A stretch of 64,000 bases of DNA. Origin: Paenibacillus tarimensis. GTDB lineage: Bacteria; Bacillota; Bacilli; Paenibacillales; Paenibacillaceae. This document shows, piece by piece, positions 19,844 through 30,369 of this stretch; the stretch's first letter is position 1; each line of letters begins with the position of its first letter. The stretch lies in NCBI RefSeq assembly GCF_021532315.1, contig NZ_JAKGAO010000011.1, positions 1-64,000 on the forward strand. The letters run 5' to 3'. A program made the position numbers and the translations under genes. The notes under the pieces were generated by a model. That model saw only the letters and a list, made by a program, of their open reading frames with translations, had not been told where the DNA came from and did not search any database.

Positions 19844-19872
19844 ATTATACCGGGATCATCCGCCGCATGCAA
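19844..19872 (-). promoter_or_regulatory. sigma-A promoter of uvrBA
   Basis: Minus strand: TTGCAT (19867-19872), 17-bp spacer, perfect TATAAT (19844-19849). Between it and uvrB, 19776-19794 contains the inverted repeat TACCC-AAAGTC-GGGTA, meaning unknown. Confidence 0.8.
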
Positions 19873-19912
19873 TCGGTGGATCATCCCTTGATGCCCAATC
19901 TTAAGCAATGGC

Positions 19913-19950
19913 AAAAGGGCAGCGAATCCCGTCGAGAGGAACGCTGCCCT
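19913..19950 (-). terminator. Terminator after the MinJ-like gene
   Basis: Minus strand: AGGGCAGCG pairs perfectly with CGCTGCCCT, followed by TTTTGCC. It separates the PDZ-protein gene from the uvrBA promoter immediately beyond. Confidence 0.8.
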
Positions 19951-19979
19951 GCAGATATCTGTGTCATGATTCTTCTACC

Positions 19980-21272
19980 TTACATCGTGACCGTTGTCTC
20001 ACGCCGACGCGTCATCCGTCTGCCCCGAAGCAGATCAACCAGCGAAGCCGCCAGTCTGCCGGCTACATGGGGGGCCCCCTCATCAGGAGCCAGCACAACG
20101 CCCAGCTGATGATGTTCCCCTTCAAACCGTGCCCGCTGAACAAATTTCACATGGCCTTCGTGATTGATAATCTCCATCTTGCAAAACGCCGAGTTAACTT
20201 GAAGACCGTTATAGAGATCTTCTGTTGTCCGCACCCGCGTACCGTTAACCTTGTGCAGAATTTCACCGGTCTGAATACCCATCTGGTCGGCCGGCATTCC
20301 CGGCACAACCGCCAGCACACGCAGTCCTTGCGCATCATGGACGAACACAGGGCTTGCCTGCTCCTCCCGTCTCAGCTCCAAATAATAAATCAGCTCATGA
20401 CAAACGAAGGCAGCTGCCGCAGCCGCTGCTACCAGCGGCTCCCACCATACGGCCAGCAGTGCTGCAGCAATAAGACCGACACTGTAATACAGCTGGCTAC
20501 CCGCAAGCTTGCGGGCCTTAGCCCGCGGAAGCCTCGAAGTGGCCAGGCTGCTGAAGCCGACCACTACCGGCAAGGCCAGCATCGTCCAGCTCCCGCTGTA
20601 GCCGCTGGAATAGGCTAAACCCGGCGTCCAGCTGAGCTCTGCTATGGCAGACGCCGAACTAGCTGGCACAAGAAGCAGCATAGGCACGGGCCAGAAGGCT
20701 GGCAGCTGGTAACCGCCTACAAGCAGGCCTCTCTTCCCTTCCACAATCAGAGCACCGGCCGCGTAGTCGCCCTGCCAGCGGAGCAGCAGCGCCTCCATCA
20801 TATGCAGCAGTCCCGCAAGCAGCAGCAGAGCAGCCCCGTCCTGTTCCGCGAGAGATTCCAGTGCAGCACCATACCACTGCCCGTTGTCCAAGCTGCCGGA
20901 GAACAGCCCCGCAATTACACTCAGCAGAGCGATCACAGCCGCACTGTAGGCAATACAAAAATAACGTATACGTATAAACACAAGCACAACTGCGGCTCCC
21001 CAGAGCCAATATACCGTCTCGTTCGTGAAGGCAAATCCGATAAAGAGCGACATCGCGGAGATAAACAGTCCGGCAAGCAGACCTGCCACAACAGCAGGCA
21101 CGATCTGCTTCGGCCAGGATGTTAGCTTAACATGAAACAGTCTCCGCTCAGTACGGGTCTGCCTGGCCAAAAGCAGAATGATAAACAAGACCGTCATATA
21201 GTAAAACGGCTGCATAAACAGCCTGACTGCAGCTAACCCGGTATGCCTGAGCAATTCCAGTGCAATATCCAA
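19980..21272 (-). CDS. minJ: MinJ-like polytopic membrane protein with C-terminal PDZ domain
   Basis: 430 residues: roughly eight hydrophobic segments through about residue 325, then a PDZ domain (about 335-395; LRVLAVVPGMPADQMGIQTGEILHKVNG). It ends in a basic tail RGRRMTRRRE. Bacillus MinJ (about 400 aa) has this design and bridges DivIVA to MinCD at poles and septa. It also lies between ctpB and uvrBA in Bacillus, as here. Sequence identity between MinJ homologues is low, so the name rests on architecture plus synteny. No swrA-like gene lies between it and uvrB. Confidence 0.75.
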   Translation of the reverse strand: MDIALELLRHTGLAAVRLFMQPFYYMTVLFIILLLARQTRTERRLFHVKLTSWPKQIVPAVVAGLLAGLFISAMSLFIGFAFTNETVYWLWGAAVVLVFIRIRYFCIAYSAAVIALLSVIAGLFSGSLDNGQWYGAALESLAEQDGAALLLLAGLLHMMEALLLRWQGDYAAGALIVEGKRGLLVGGYQLPAFWPVPMLLLVPASSASAIAELSWTPGLAYSSGYSGSWTMLALPVVVGFSSLATSRLPRAKARKLAGSQLYYSVGLIAAALLAVWWEPLVAAAAAAAFVCHELIYYLELRREEQASPVFVHDAQGLRVLAVVPGMPADQMGIQTGEILHKVNGTRVRTTEDLYNGLQVNSAFCKMEIINHEGHVKFVQRARFEGEHHQLGVVLAPDEGAPHVAGRLAASLVDLLRGRRMTRRRETTVTM

Positions 21273-21303
21273 CCTGCGTTCACTCCTTTGCTGAAGGCGA
21301 AAC

Positions 21304-21349
21304 TAAAAATAAGAGGGCGAATCTCCAAACCGCGAGACCCGGCCCTCTT
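21304..21349 (-). terminator. Terminator after ctpB
   Basis: Minus strand: AAGAGGGC pairs perfectly with GCCCTCTT, followed by ATTTTTAG. It lies between ctpB and the MinJ-like gene, only 31 bp before the latter's start. Confidence 0.7.
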
Positions 21350-21403
21350 TATCATTCGACAGTTACCCGCCGGAATCCTCCAACAACCGTTGCCCGGCGT
21401 CTA

Positions 21404-22864
21404 TCAGCTTTTGGAAAGCTGCTCTTTGACTGTCTTTACTGCTTCCTGAAGCTGAATGTCCTCGTCGCCGCTTATGATTTTTTCCAGCAGCTTCTGCTCC
21501 AGCAGCTCAGTTGTCTTCGGATCGCTTTCACCCGTTGGCGCGAGCCCGGCATCCTGCTGGAACCGTTTCAACGCTTCTGCCGTTGACGGGCTGAAGTAGC
21601 CGTCCTTCCGGTCCGGCTCATAGCCGAGTGCTTCCAGCATCACCTGGAGACTCTTCACGAATTCCCCGTTCGATTCGGGAACCAGGGTCACATCACGCGG
21701 TATCCGGGCGACCGTATAATATTCCGGCTGAGATATAGCCTTATCGGGCTCGACACCCTTCTCATTCACCCAATTGCCATCCGGTGTCAGCCACTTCGCA
21801 ATCGTCAGCTTGATGAGACTGCCATCCCCGAGGAGCTTGTCATAGCTGACCTGTACAGTTCCCTTGCCATAAGAGGTTTCCCCAACGACCACTGCACCTG
21901 CGGATTCTCTCAGCGCCCCGGCAAGAACCTCCGAGGCACTGGCACTGCCCTTATTAATCAGAACGGCGATTGGATATTCCTTCCCCCCGCCCTTAGATAA
22001 GGTCTTCTCCCGCTCACCCTCCCGGTCTTCCACCTGAACAATCGTTTTGCCTTCCTCTATAAAATGCTGCGCGATCGTGACAACGACCGGGAGAACGCCG
22101 CCCGGGTTGCTGCGAACATCGATTACTAGCCCCTTCATGCCCTGCTCTTCCAAGCTCTCCAGCTCTTCGGCAAACCGTTCCGCCGAATTGACGGAGAACT
22201 GCCGGATCTCTATATAGCCAACGCCATCCTCGAGCATCTCGGCCTGTACGGTTTCTACATCAATGTCATCGCGGGTCAGCACCAGCTCAAACGGCTGGGA
22301 TACACCCTCGCGCTGAATGACCAGCTTTACCTTCGTCCCCTTGGGACCGCGGATTTTGGCAACTGCCTCGGAAAGCTCCAAGCCTGCCAGTGCTTCTCCA
22401 TCAGCGGACAGGACAACGTCCTTGGCATGCAGCCCCGCTCGCTCTGCCGGTGAGCCCTTCATCGCTGACATGATAACCACCTTGCCGTCTTTTAGCGTCA
22501 CTTCGGCACCGATCCCCGAGAAGCTGCCTTCTATGGATTCGGAGAAGCGGGTAGCATCCGATGCTTCCATATAGGTAGTGTACGGATCTTCAAGGGAGCC
22601 CAGCATGCCCTGAATAGCTCCGTTCACCATGTCCTCCCGCTCGACACTCGTATAGTACTTGCTTTGAACGAGCGAGAACACCTTGTTAAGCTTCTCGATT
22701 TCCTTACTGCTTAGAGTTGTTAACCCATCAAACGCTCCGGTTGCCCCCGAGAGTTTCGCTTCCTCCCGCAGCAGCCAGCGGTCTGCCACTGTCAATGTTA
22801 TTAAAGCCGTTGACACCATGGCAATCAGTACATATACGACTACCGTCCGTCCACGAAAATTCAT
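21404..22864 (-). CDS. ctpB: S41 family carboxyl-terminal processing protease, CtpB type
   Basis: 486 residues: N-terminal membrane anchor (about 8-27), PDZ domain (about 107-190), then the S41 protease core. The core has Ser309 in GSASASE, Lys334 in SYGKGTVQ and Gln338, the same numbering as the published Bacillus CtpB catalytic triad as I recall it. A peptidoglycan-binding-type domain follows (about 395-455; LQVMLEALGYEPD). In Bacillus, CtpB cleaves SpoIVFA/SpoIVFB-pathway proteins in the forespore signal for sigma-K. It works outside the membrane. AAGGAGG lies six bases before the ATG. It sits in the ftsEX-envC-ctpB-minJ block. Confidence 0.93.
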   Translation of the reverse strand: MNFRGRTVVVYVLIAMVSTALITLTVADRWLLREEAKLSGATGAFDGLTTLSSKEIEKLNKVFSLVQSKYYTSVEREDMVNGAIQGMLGSLEDPYTTYMEASDATRFSESIEGSFSGIGAEVTLKDGKVVIMSAMKGSPAERAGLHAKDVVLSADGEALAGLELSEAVAKIRGPKGTKVKLVIQREGVSQPFELVLTRDDIDVETVQAEMLEDGVGYIEIRQFSVNSAERFAEELESLEEQGMKGLVIDVRSNPGGVLPVVVTIAQHFIEEGKTIVQVEDREGEREKTLSKGGGKEYPIAVLINKGSASASEVLAGALRESAGAVVVGETSYGKGTVQVSYDKLLGDGSLIKLTIAKWLTPDGNWVNEKGVEPDKAISQPEYYTVARIPRDVTLVPESNGEFVKSLQVMLEALGYEPDRKDGYFSPSTAEALKRFQQDAGLAPTGESDPKTTELLEQKLLEKIISGDEDIQLQEAVKTVKEQLSKS

Positions 22865-22961
22865 GATGACCTCCTTCAGTTTAGAGCAGTATGCCCGTAC
22901 ATCACTCTATGAACATTGTAGACTAATTATTTGCCGCTGTCTGCTCCAGCCGGATAGGATG

Positions 22962-22996
22962 AAAAACCGCCATGCCGGTCAGAGCCGGCTGGCGGT
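22962..22996 (-). terminator. Terminator after the EnvC-type gene
   Basis: Minus strand: ACCGCCAGCCGG pairs with CCGGCATGGCGGT (one bulged base), then TTTTTC. It lies 35 bp beyond the stop. Confidence 0.8.
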
Positions 22997-23030
22997 GTCA
23001 TCCCGGCAGCATGCTGTGCAGCCGGCAAGT

Positions 23031-24239
23031 TTAGTTTTTCTTCAGATAACTGATCGGGTTAACCGGCTGTTCATTCAAGCGGACCTCAAAGTGCAGGTGA
23101 GGACCAGTGGAACGCCCTGTGCTGCCTACCTCGGCAATCTTCTGGTCGCGCTTAACGGTCTCGCCCTTACTTACAAGAAGGCCGCCGCTGCGGATGTGTC
23201 CGTACAGCGTCCACAGGCCGTTGCCATGGTCAATAATAATACAGTTGCCGTATCCGCTCCAAGACTGGGATACAATGACGGTCCCGGCTTCAGCCGCGTA
23301 GATCGCTGTCCCCTGCGGTGCGGAGAAGTCGATACCATTATGCATCTTGCCCCTCTGCCCGGTTATCGGATCAATACGGGGGCCGAAGTTGGAGCTCATC
23401 CGGTAATTATCCCGTACTGGCAGGGCAAGCTTACCTCCTGAATAATAGACCTTGTTCTTCTTCTTCTGCTGCTTCTCGATTTCGGCCTTCTCCTTCTTGG
23501 CCAGCTCAATCAGCATCGACTCCTGCTCTTCGGAGATATCCTCAAGCTCTTCGGATTTCTCTTCAAGATCCTTCAATTGGGCATTATACTGAAGAATCAT
23601 TTTTTCCTTTTCTTTTTCCTTAGCAACCAGGTGGTTGTAATACTTCTCCTGCTTATCATAGAGCTTCTTGACATCCCCAAGCTTAACTTCAACTTCGCTC
23701 TTCTTGGCAAGAATCAGTTCTTTATCCCGCTTATGCTCCTCGAGAATTTCCTTGTCCTGATTAAGAATCGACTGCAGTGCGTCAAACCGGTCAAGGAAGT
23801 CCGAGAAGCTGTTCGAGCTCATCAGAACATCCAGATAGGAGACAAAACCGCTCGTATACATCAGACGGACACGGGACTGCAGCAGCTCGTCACGGGCTTC
23901 AATGCGGGCTTCAGCATCCACCAACTCCTGGCCGGCCTTAAGCAGCTCGGCTTCCGTAGCGGCGATCTGGTCCGTTACGCTCTGCATATCGGCGCTGATC
24001 TGGTCGATCTGGCTCATCACCGCATTAATCGATTCAAGCGTCTGTTCCTTCTGGACCGATACCACCTGCTTGTTTTCCTCGATCTGCTGCTTCGTATTTT
24101 CCGTCTGGTTCATTTCCTTCTTCAACCGGTCAATTTGATTACGGATCTTATCCAGCTCCGAAGCGGCTTCCCCTTCAACTGGCTGGAATACAACAGCAGC
24201 AAGTACGATAAATGCGATTAATAAAAATGCTCTCTTCAC
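23031..24239 (-). CDS. EnvC-type murein hydrolase activator, coiled coil plus M23 (LytM) domain
   Basis: 402 residues: signal peptide (about 1-26, ending in the AxA-like GEAAS), long coiled coil (about 27-265, rich in Glu/Gln/Lys), and C-terminal M23 domain. The M23 zinc-ligand motifs HNGID and HLHFE are intact, as is GSTGRSTGPH. Lying 13 bp after ftsX, it fits the pattern in which FtsEX gates an extracytoplasmic coiled-coil hydrolase or activator. Since all M23 residues are present, it could itself be an active endopeptidase. The coiled coil probably contacts the large FtsX extracellular loop (inference). Confidence 0.93.
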   Translation of the reverse strand: MKRAFLLIAFIVLAAVVFQPVEGEAASELDKIRNQIDRLKKEMNQTENTKQQIEENKQVVSVQKEQTLESINAVMSQIDQISADMQSVTDQIAATEAELLKAGQELVDAEARIEARDELLQSRVRLMYTSGFVSYLDVLMSSNSFSDFLDRFDALQSILNQDKEILEEHKRDKELILAKKSEVEVKLGDVKKLYDKQEKYYNHLVAKEKEKEKMILQYNAQLKDLEEKSEELEDISEEQESMLIELAKKEKAEIEKQQKKKNKVYYSGGKLALPVRDNYRMSSNFGPRIDPITGQRGKMHNGIDFSAPQGTAIYAAEAGTVIVSQSWSGYGNCIIIDHGNGLWTLYGHIRSGGLLVSKGETVKRDQKIAEVGSTGRSTGPHLHFEVRLNEQPVNPISYLKKN

Positions 24240-24252
24240 GCTTCTTTATCAC

Positions 24253-25170
24253 CTACACTTTCAGATACTTGCGCACGGATATCGTGCTTCCCCAAATTCC
24301 GATCAACGTTCCAAGTCCCAGCAGCAGCGAGCCGACTAAGAGACCGGATTCTTCAAGTGTTACAAGTTGAATCATCATCAGGCCGAGCTCCAGCTGCGAG
24401 ACCTGAACGAGCTGGCCGTAACCAAACAGCAGAATACTCACCGACACAGCTGAACCAATAATGCCAAGCAGGGCGCCTTCAATAAAAAACGGCCAGCGGA
24501 TAAAGTGGTTGGTCGCACCGACCAGCTTCATAATGCTGATTTCACGCCTGCGGGCAAAAATCGTCATCTTGATTGTGTTCGAAATCAAGAACATGGCGGT
24601 TACGCCAAGCGCCAGAACGAGCACAAGCCCGATATTCCGAACAGCAGTCGTCACCTTGAACAGCGATTCGACCGTACCCTGCCCATACTTCACGCTCATA
24701 AGCGGATTAGGCGATGCGGCCTCACCGGCCGCTTTGATTTTCTTCGCTACAAAAGATATTTCCTCCGGATTGACAACCTCAACGGTAAACGAGTCCGGCA
24801 GCGGGTTATTCGTCTCGTCGAAGCCTTCCAGCAGGTCCTGGCCGTCTTCCCCCAGGTTCTCCCTCAATATCTCAAGCCCTTCCTCGCGGGAAACGAACGT
24901 TACCTGGCTGACATCCTCCATATTGCCAATTACATTGTGCATCTCATCGATCTGCTGCTGCTCGGTGTTCAGCTGCAGGAATACCCGGATCTGCACCTGG
25001 CTCTCGATCTGCTCGGTCAGCTTGTTCACGTTAAGCGCAAGCAGAAGAAAGACACCTAATATAGACAGCGATACCACGATAGAACCGATTGAAGCAAAGG
25101 ACATCCAGCCGTTGCGGACAATATTAAGCGCACCTTCGCGGATGTGCCGGAGCAGTGTACTAAATTTCAT
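24253..25170 (-). CDS. ftsX: Cell division ABC transporter permease FtsX
   Basis: 305 residues, four transmembrane segments. Helix 1 is near 23-45 (WMSFASIGSIVVSLSILGVFLLL). A large extracellular loop spans about 50-165, and three helices follow, the second pair around RREISIMKLVGATN. With FtsE it transmits ATP-driven movement to peptidoglycan hydrolases outside the cell. ATG 25170 is preferred over the upstream in-frame start at 25197 because GGGGAG precedes it by seven bases. This gives an 11-bp overlap with ftsE, typical of the pair. Confidence 0.97.
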   Translation of the reverse strand: MKFSTLLRHIREGALNIVRNGWMSFASIGSIVVSLSILGVFLLLALNVNKLTEQIESQVQIRVFLQLNTEQQQIDEMHNVIGNMEDVSQVTFVSREEGLEILRENLGEDGQDLLEGFDETNNPLPDSFTVEVVNPEEISFVAKKIKAAGEAASPNPLMSVKYGQGTVESLFKVTTAVRNIGLVLVLALGVTAMFLISNTIKMTIFARRREISIMKLVGATNHFIRWPFFIEGALLGIIGSAVSVSILLFGYGQLVQVSQLELGLMMIQLVTLEESGLLVGSLLLGLGTLIGIWGSTISVRKYLKV

Positions 25171-25846
25171 ACCCGTACTCCCCTCTTGCCTGGTCACGGG
25201 CGATCAGGCCATCCTCAATCGCAATAACCCGCTTGCGCATCGTGTTGACGATTTCCTTGTTGTGGGTGGCCATCACGATTGTCGTGCCGCGAAAATTAAT
25301 CTCTTCCAGCAGGTTCATAATCTCCCACGAGGTTTCGGGGTCAAGGTTGCCGGTAGGCTCGTCCGCCACGATGACAGACGGATTGTTCACAATCGCACGG
25401 GCGATTGCAATGCGCTGCTGCTCGCCGCCGGACAGCTGAGCCGGCAGGCTTGCATGCTTATGCTTCAGCCCGACAAGGTCCAGCACCTCCATGGTCCGCT
25501 TCTTGATCAGCCGTTTGGGAGCCTCAATGACTTCCATGGCAAAGGCTATGTTCTCATAAGCGCTGAGCTTCGGCAGCAGACGGTAATCCTGGAAAATAAC
25601 GCCGATATTACGGCGCACATACGGTATTTTGCGCTGCTTCAGCTTGCCTATATTGAACCCGTTAACGGAAAGCTGACCCTTGGTCGGCACTTCCTCACGG
25701 TATATCAGCTTCATGAAGGTAGACTTGCCGGCACCCGACGGACCGACCAGATAAACAAATTCATTACGGTCGATCAGCACCGACACCCCACGCAGGGCAT
25801 GCGTGCCATCGGCATAGGTCTTCCATATATCTTGCATTTCAATCAC
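25160..25846 (-). CDS. ftsE: Cell division ATP-binding protein FtsE
   Basis: 228 residues. Walker A GPSGAGKST at about 35-43, Q-loop QDYRLLP, signature LSGGEQQR, Walker B VIVADEPTGNLD and H-loop MATHNKE are all intact. The start is GTG 25846, with AGGAT eight bases upstream; the in-frame ATG nine bases later has no Shine-Dalgarno. First gene of ftsE-ftsX-envC. The 258-bp region upstream, shared with the divergent VanW gene, is AT-rich, and I found no promoter there I would stand by. Confidence 0.98.
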   Translation of the reverse strand: MIEMQDIWKTYADGTHALRGVSVLIDRNEFVYLVGPSGAGKSTFMKLIYREEVPTKGQLSVNGFNIGKLKQRKIPYVRRNIGVIFQDYRLLPKLSAYENIAFAMEVIEAPKRLIKKRTMEVLDLVGLKHKHASLPAQLSGGEQQRIAIARAIVNNPSVIVADEPTGNLDPETSWEIMNLLEEINFRGTTIVMATHNKEIVNTMRKRVIAIEDGLIARDQARGEYGYEI

Positions 25847-26104
25847 GGTATCACATCCTGTAGATAGTCAACTCTTAGTGTTTCGACATAAAGAGCGCAT
25901 TTCCTTTTAAAAACTATTAAAACTTCATTTTTCACAATTCTCATTTTTGAAAAACCCGCTAGAATACTGAGTTTTTTCGCAATATAAAAATGTAGAACTA
26001 TGTCGAATTTATTCGGCAGGCAACTCACTCGGCATTGTTTGTGGTTGAAAAACATATGTATACAGAATGAACACTGCATATCCGGAGGTTTGGAGGTCCT
26101 TATC

Positions 26105-27532
26105 ATGATTCGCTATAAGAAGCTTGTTCTCATTGGCATAACGCTACTTCTGCTGGCAGCTGCGGCTTGGGGAGCGCTCTGGTTCTATGCCACACGCAGC
26201 CATATACCGGACGGTGTACGCGCCGGCGGAGCGGATATCGGCGGATTGCCCGCTGACGAGGCCATTACCCTGCTGTCGGAGAATTGGAATCAAGCCGAAC
26301 AGCGCAAGGTTATCATTGAAGGAATCAACGGCAAACAGCAGACCTGGGCGCTGAAGGAGCTAGGCTATCAGATTAAACGCGAGCAAGCGCTGGCGGCCAT
26401 CCGGAAGCTCGAGGAAGGCTCGCTCTGGGAGCGCGCTAGGTACCGCTATCATTTTCCCAAGGAGCTCGTTATAGAGGAACAGTGGCGGCAGGACATCTTC
26501 ACGAAGATGGTAAAGAAGGAGTGGGCATGGATGGAAGCCATGAAGCCTGCGGATGCGGTGCGCAAGATTACGCCGGATGACCGGGTTCTATACCAGCCCC
26601 ATAATGTCGGCTATAAGGTGGATGAGAAGAAGCTCCTGGAGCAGGTGAAGCAGGCAGTAAAGGCGGGCAGCGCACCTTCATCTGCTGAAGAGGCCGCTCC
26701 AATCAGGCTGCCGCTGCCCTTCACCAAGGTTATGCCCGCTGTCACCTTGGAACAGCTGAAGGCTCAGGGGGTAGACCGGATGATCGTCTCCTTCTCGACT
26801 TCGCTTGGCAGCAGCTCAGCGGGCAGAGTTCACAATGTATCGGTAACCGCACGGGTGCTAAGCGATCTGGAGCTGAAGCCTGGTGAAGTTTTCGATTACG
26901 GCAAGATCGTCCAGGCAGCCGAGCAGGAATACGGCTACCGTGAGGCGCCAGTCATTCTGAACGGGAAGCTCGCTCCTGGTATAGGCGGGGGGATCTGCCA
27001 GGTCTCCAGCACGCTCTACCACGCAGCGCTGCAAGCAGGGCTTGAAATTGTGGAACGGCGAAACCACTCCCTGCCCGTATCCTATATCCCGAGAGGACAG
27101 GACGCCACATTCGCGCAGGGCGCCATTAACTTCCGTTTCAAAAACACAACCGGCAAGCATCTCGTTATCAAAAGCCGGGTAGAAAACGGAACGCTTACCG
27201 TGAAGCTGTTCGGGACCATGCCGGAGAATGAGCGTTACGAGATTGAGTCGGAGACGGTCGAGCTGATCGATCCGCCTGTCAAGGAAATTACCGACCCAGG
27301 CGCTCCGCTTGGCAGCCGCAGGGTCATTGAACAAGGCAAGGCCGGGTATAAAGTGGAAACCTACCGGATCCATTACCGGGACGGCAAAGCAGTTAAGAGG
27401 GAACTCATATCCCGCGATACGTATAAAGGCCAGCCCACTGTCGTTCAGATAGGCGGCAGCAAGCCAAATAAGAGCAGCAGCTCGAAGAACAGCGAGCCTC
27501 TGCTTGAGGATGGTATCACAGCAGCAGAATGA
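26105..27532 (+). CDS. VanW family exported protein with peptidoglycan-binding-like N-terminus
   Basis: 475 residues: uncleaved or cleaved N-terminal hydrophobic segment (about 8-26). Then a PG_binding_4-like region (GVRAGGADIGGLPADEAITLL, repeated fold to about 215), and the VanW domain (about 250-400). The VanW domain has the conserved GAPVILNGKLAPGIGGGICQVSSTLY-type block (here EAPVILNGK, GGGICQVSSTLY) and FRFKNTTGKHL. Bacillus YoaR looks similar. The function of VanW is not established. ATG 26105 has GGAGG eight bases upstream; the frame is open back to 26000 but without coding character. It is divergent from ftsE. Confidence 0.92.
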   Translation: MIRYKKLVLIGITLLLLAAAAWGALWFYATRSHIPDGVRAGGADIGGLPADEAITLLSENWNQAEQRKVIIEGINGKQQTWALKELGYQIKREQALAAIRKLEEGSLWERARYRYHFPKELVIEEQWRQDIFTKMVKKEWAWMEAMKPADAVRKITPDDRVLYQPHNVGYKVDEKKLLEQVKQAVKAGSAPSSAEEAAPIRLPLPFTKVMPAVTLEQLKAQGVDRMIVSFSTSLGSSSAGRVHNVSVTARVLSDLELKPGEVFDYGKIVQAAEQEYGYREAPVILNGKLAPGIGGGICQVSSTLYHAALQAGLEIVERRNHSLPVSYIPRGQDATFAQGAINFRFKNTTGKHLVIKSRVENGTLTVKLFGTMPENERYEIESETVELIDPPVKEITDPGAPLGSRRVIEQGKAGYKVETYRIHYRDGKAVKRELISRDTYKGQPTVVQIGGSKPNKSSSSKNSEPLLEDGITAAE

Positions 27533-27542
27533 AACAGCAAAG

Positions 27543-27575
27543 ACCGCCGGGGCTGCAGAAGTCCCGGCGGTTTTC
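27543..27575. terminator. Bidirectional terminator between VanW gene and argH
   Basis: ACCGCCGGGG pairs with CCCGGCGGT over a short loop. TTTTC follows on plus and CTTTG on minus. It separates the two convergent units. Confidence 0.75.
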
Positions 27576-27611
27576 AAGATGATATAATCTTAACCTAGTG
27601 TGTGTAATGCT

Positions 27612-29027
<1,416 letters not shown>

Positions 29028-29067
29028 GTATCCGAACACTCCTTTTGGGAGATCTGCTTGATAAGAT

Positions 29068-30306
29068 CTATTGTTTTTTCGACTGCTCCACGCCAGAGGA
29101 CACCTTCAGACGAAGGGCATTCAGACGGATAAAGCCTGTTGCATCGCCTTGGTCGTAGGCCTGTGTCGGATCGGCTTCCATTGTCGCAATATCAGGGTTG
29201 TACAAGCTGACCGGGCTCTTCACGCCGGCACCGATCACATTGCCCTTGTACAGCTTCAGGCGGACAACACCAGTAACGTTCTTCTGGCTCTCCTCAACAA
29301 GCGCCTGCAGTGCAAGCCGCTCCGGTGCAAACCAGAAGCCGTTATACACGAGCGTGCTGTACTTGGAAATCAGCGAGTCCCGCAGATGCATTACGTCACG
29401 GTCCATTGTCAGGGATTCCATCTTGCGGTGCGCCGTGAACAAAATAGTGCCGCCCGGCGTCTCATATACGCCCCGGCTCTTCATGCCGACGAAGCGGTTC
29501 TCCACCATATCGACGCGGCCGATGCCGTGCTTGCCGCCCAACTCATTCAGCTTCTCCATGACAGCCAGCGGGCTCATGCTCTCGCCGTTAACCGCTACGC
29601 AGTTACCTGCCTCAAACGTCAGCTCGATATATTCCGGCTGGTCAGGCGCTTTTTCCGGAGAAACGCTCAGCACATACATGCCCTCGTTCTCCTCCGCGCT
29701 TGCATCAAACCAAGGGTCCTCCAGCATGCCGCTCTCAAAGCTGATATGCAGCAGGTTGCGGTCCATCGAATACGGCTTGGCCGCGGAAGCCTGCACCGGA
29801 ATGTTATGCTTCTCCGCATAGGCGATCATCTCCGCACGTCCCGGGAACTGCTCGCGGAACGCCTCAATGCGCCAAGGTGCAATCACCGCGATATCCGGTG
29901 CCAGGGCAGCGGCCGCAAGCTCAAAGCGTACCTGGTCGTTGCCTTTGCCGGTCGCCCCATGCGCAATAGCCGTCGCGCCTTCTGCGCGTGCAATGTCGAC
30001 CATCCGCTTGGCGATCAGCGGTCTTGCAATGGAGGTGCCCAGCAGATACTGTCCCTCATACAGCGCTCCCGACTGAAACATCGGGTAGATAAAGTCCGCC
30101 GCGAACTCCTCGCGCAGGTCATCAATGTAGACCTTCGATGCACCGGTAGCCAGTGCCTTCTCCTCCAGGCCGTCCAGCTCATCCTTCTGTCCGATATCCG
30201 CCGTGAAGGCGATGATTTCAGCGTCGTAGGTTTCCTTCAGCCATTTGAGGATGACAGAGGTGTCAAGCCCCCCTGAATAAGCTAATACAATCTTTTCTTT
30301 TGCCAT
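29068..30306 (-). CDS. argG: Argininosuccinate synthase
   Basis: Condenses citrulline and aspartate using ATP. 412 residues with the PP-loop YSGGLDTSV at about 10-18, the family block [13 protein letters not shown] near 115-127, and [19 protein letters not shown] in the second half. It sits 40 bp upstream of argH, with argF 63 bp upstream. Order and spacing support one transcript. Confidence 0.99.
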   Translation of the reverse strand: MAKEKIVLAYSGGLDTSVILKWLKETYDAEIIAFTADIGQKDELDGLEEKALATGASKVYIDDLREEFAADFIYPMFQSGALYEGQYLLGTSIARPLIAKRMVDIARAEGATAIAHGATGKGNDQVRFELAAAALAPDIAVIAPWRIEAFREQFPGRAEMIAYAEKHNIPVQASAAKPYSMDRNLLHISFESGMLEDPWFDASAEENEGMYVLSVSPEKAPDQPEYIELTFEAGNCVAVNGESMSPLAVMEKLNELGGKHGIGRVDMVENRFVGMKSRGVYETPGGTILFTAHRKMESLTMDRDVMHLRDSLISKYSTLVYNGFWFAPERLALQALVEESQKNVTGVVRLKLYKGNVIGAGVKSPVSLYNPDIATMEADPTQAYDQGDATGFIRLNALRLKVSSGVEQSKKQ

Positions 30307-30369
30307 ATCGGTCCAATCGCTCCTTATCCGTTGATCTCCCGTCCGTCGTGCCGCCGTGCAAGTATATCC

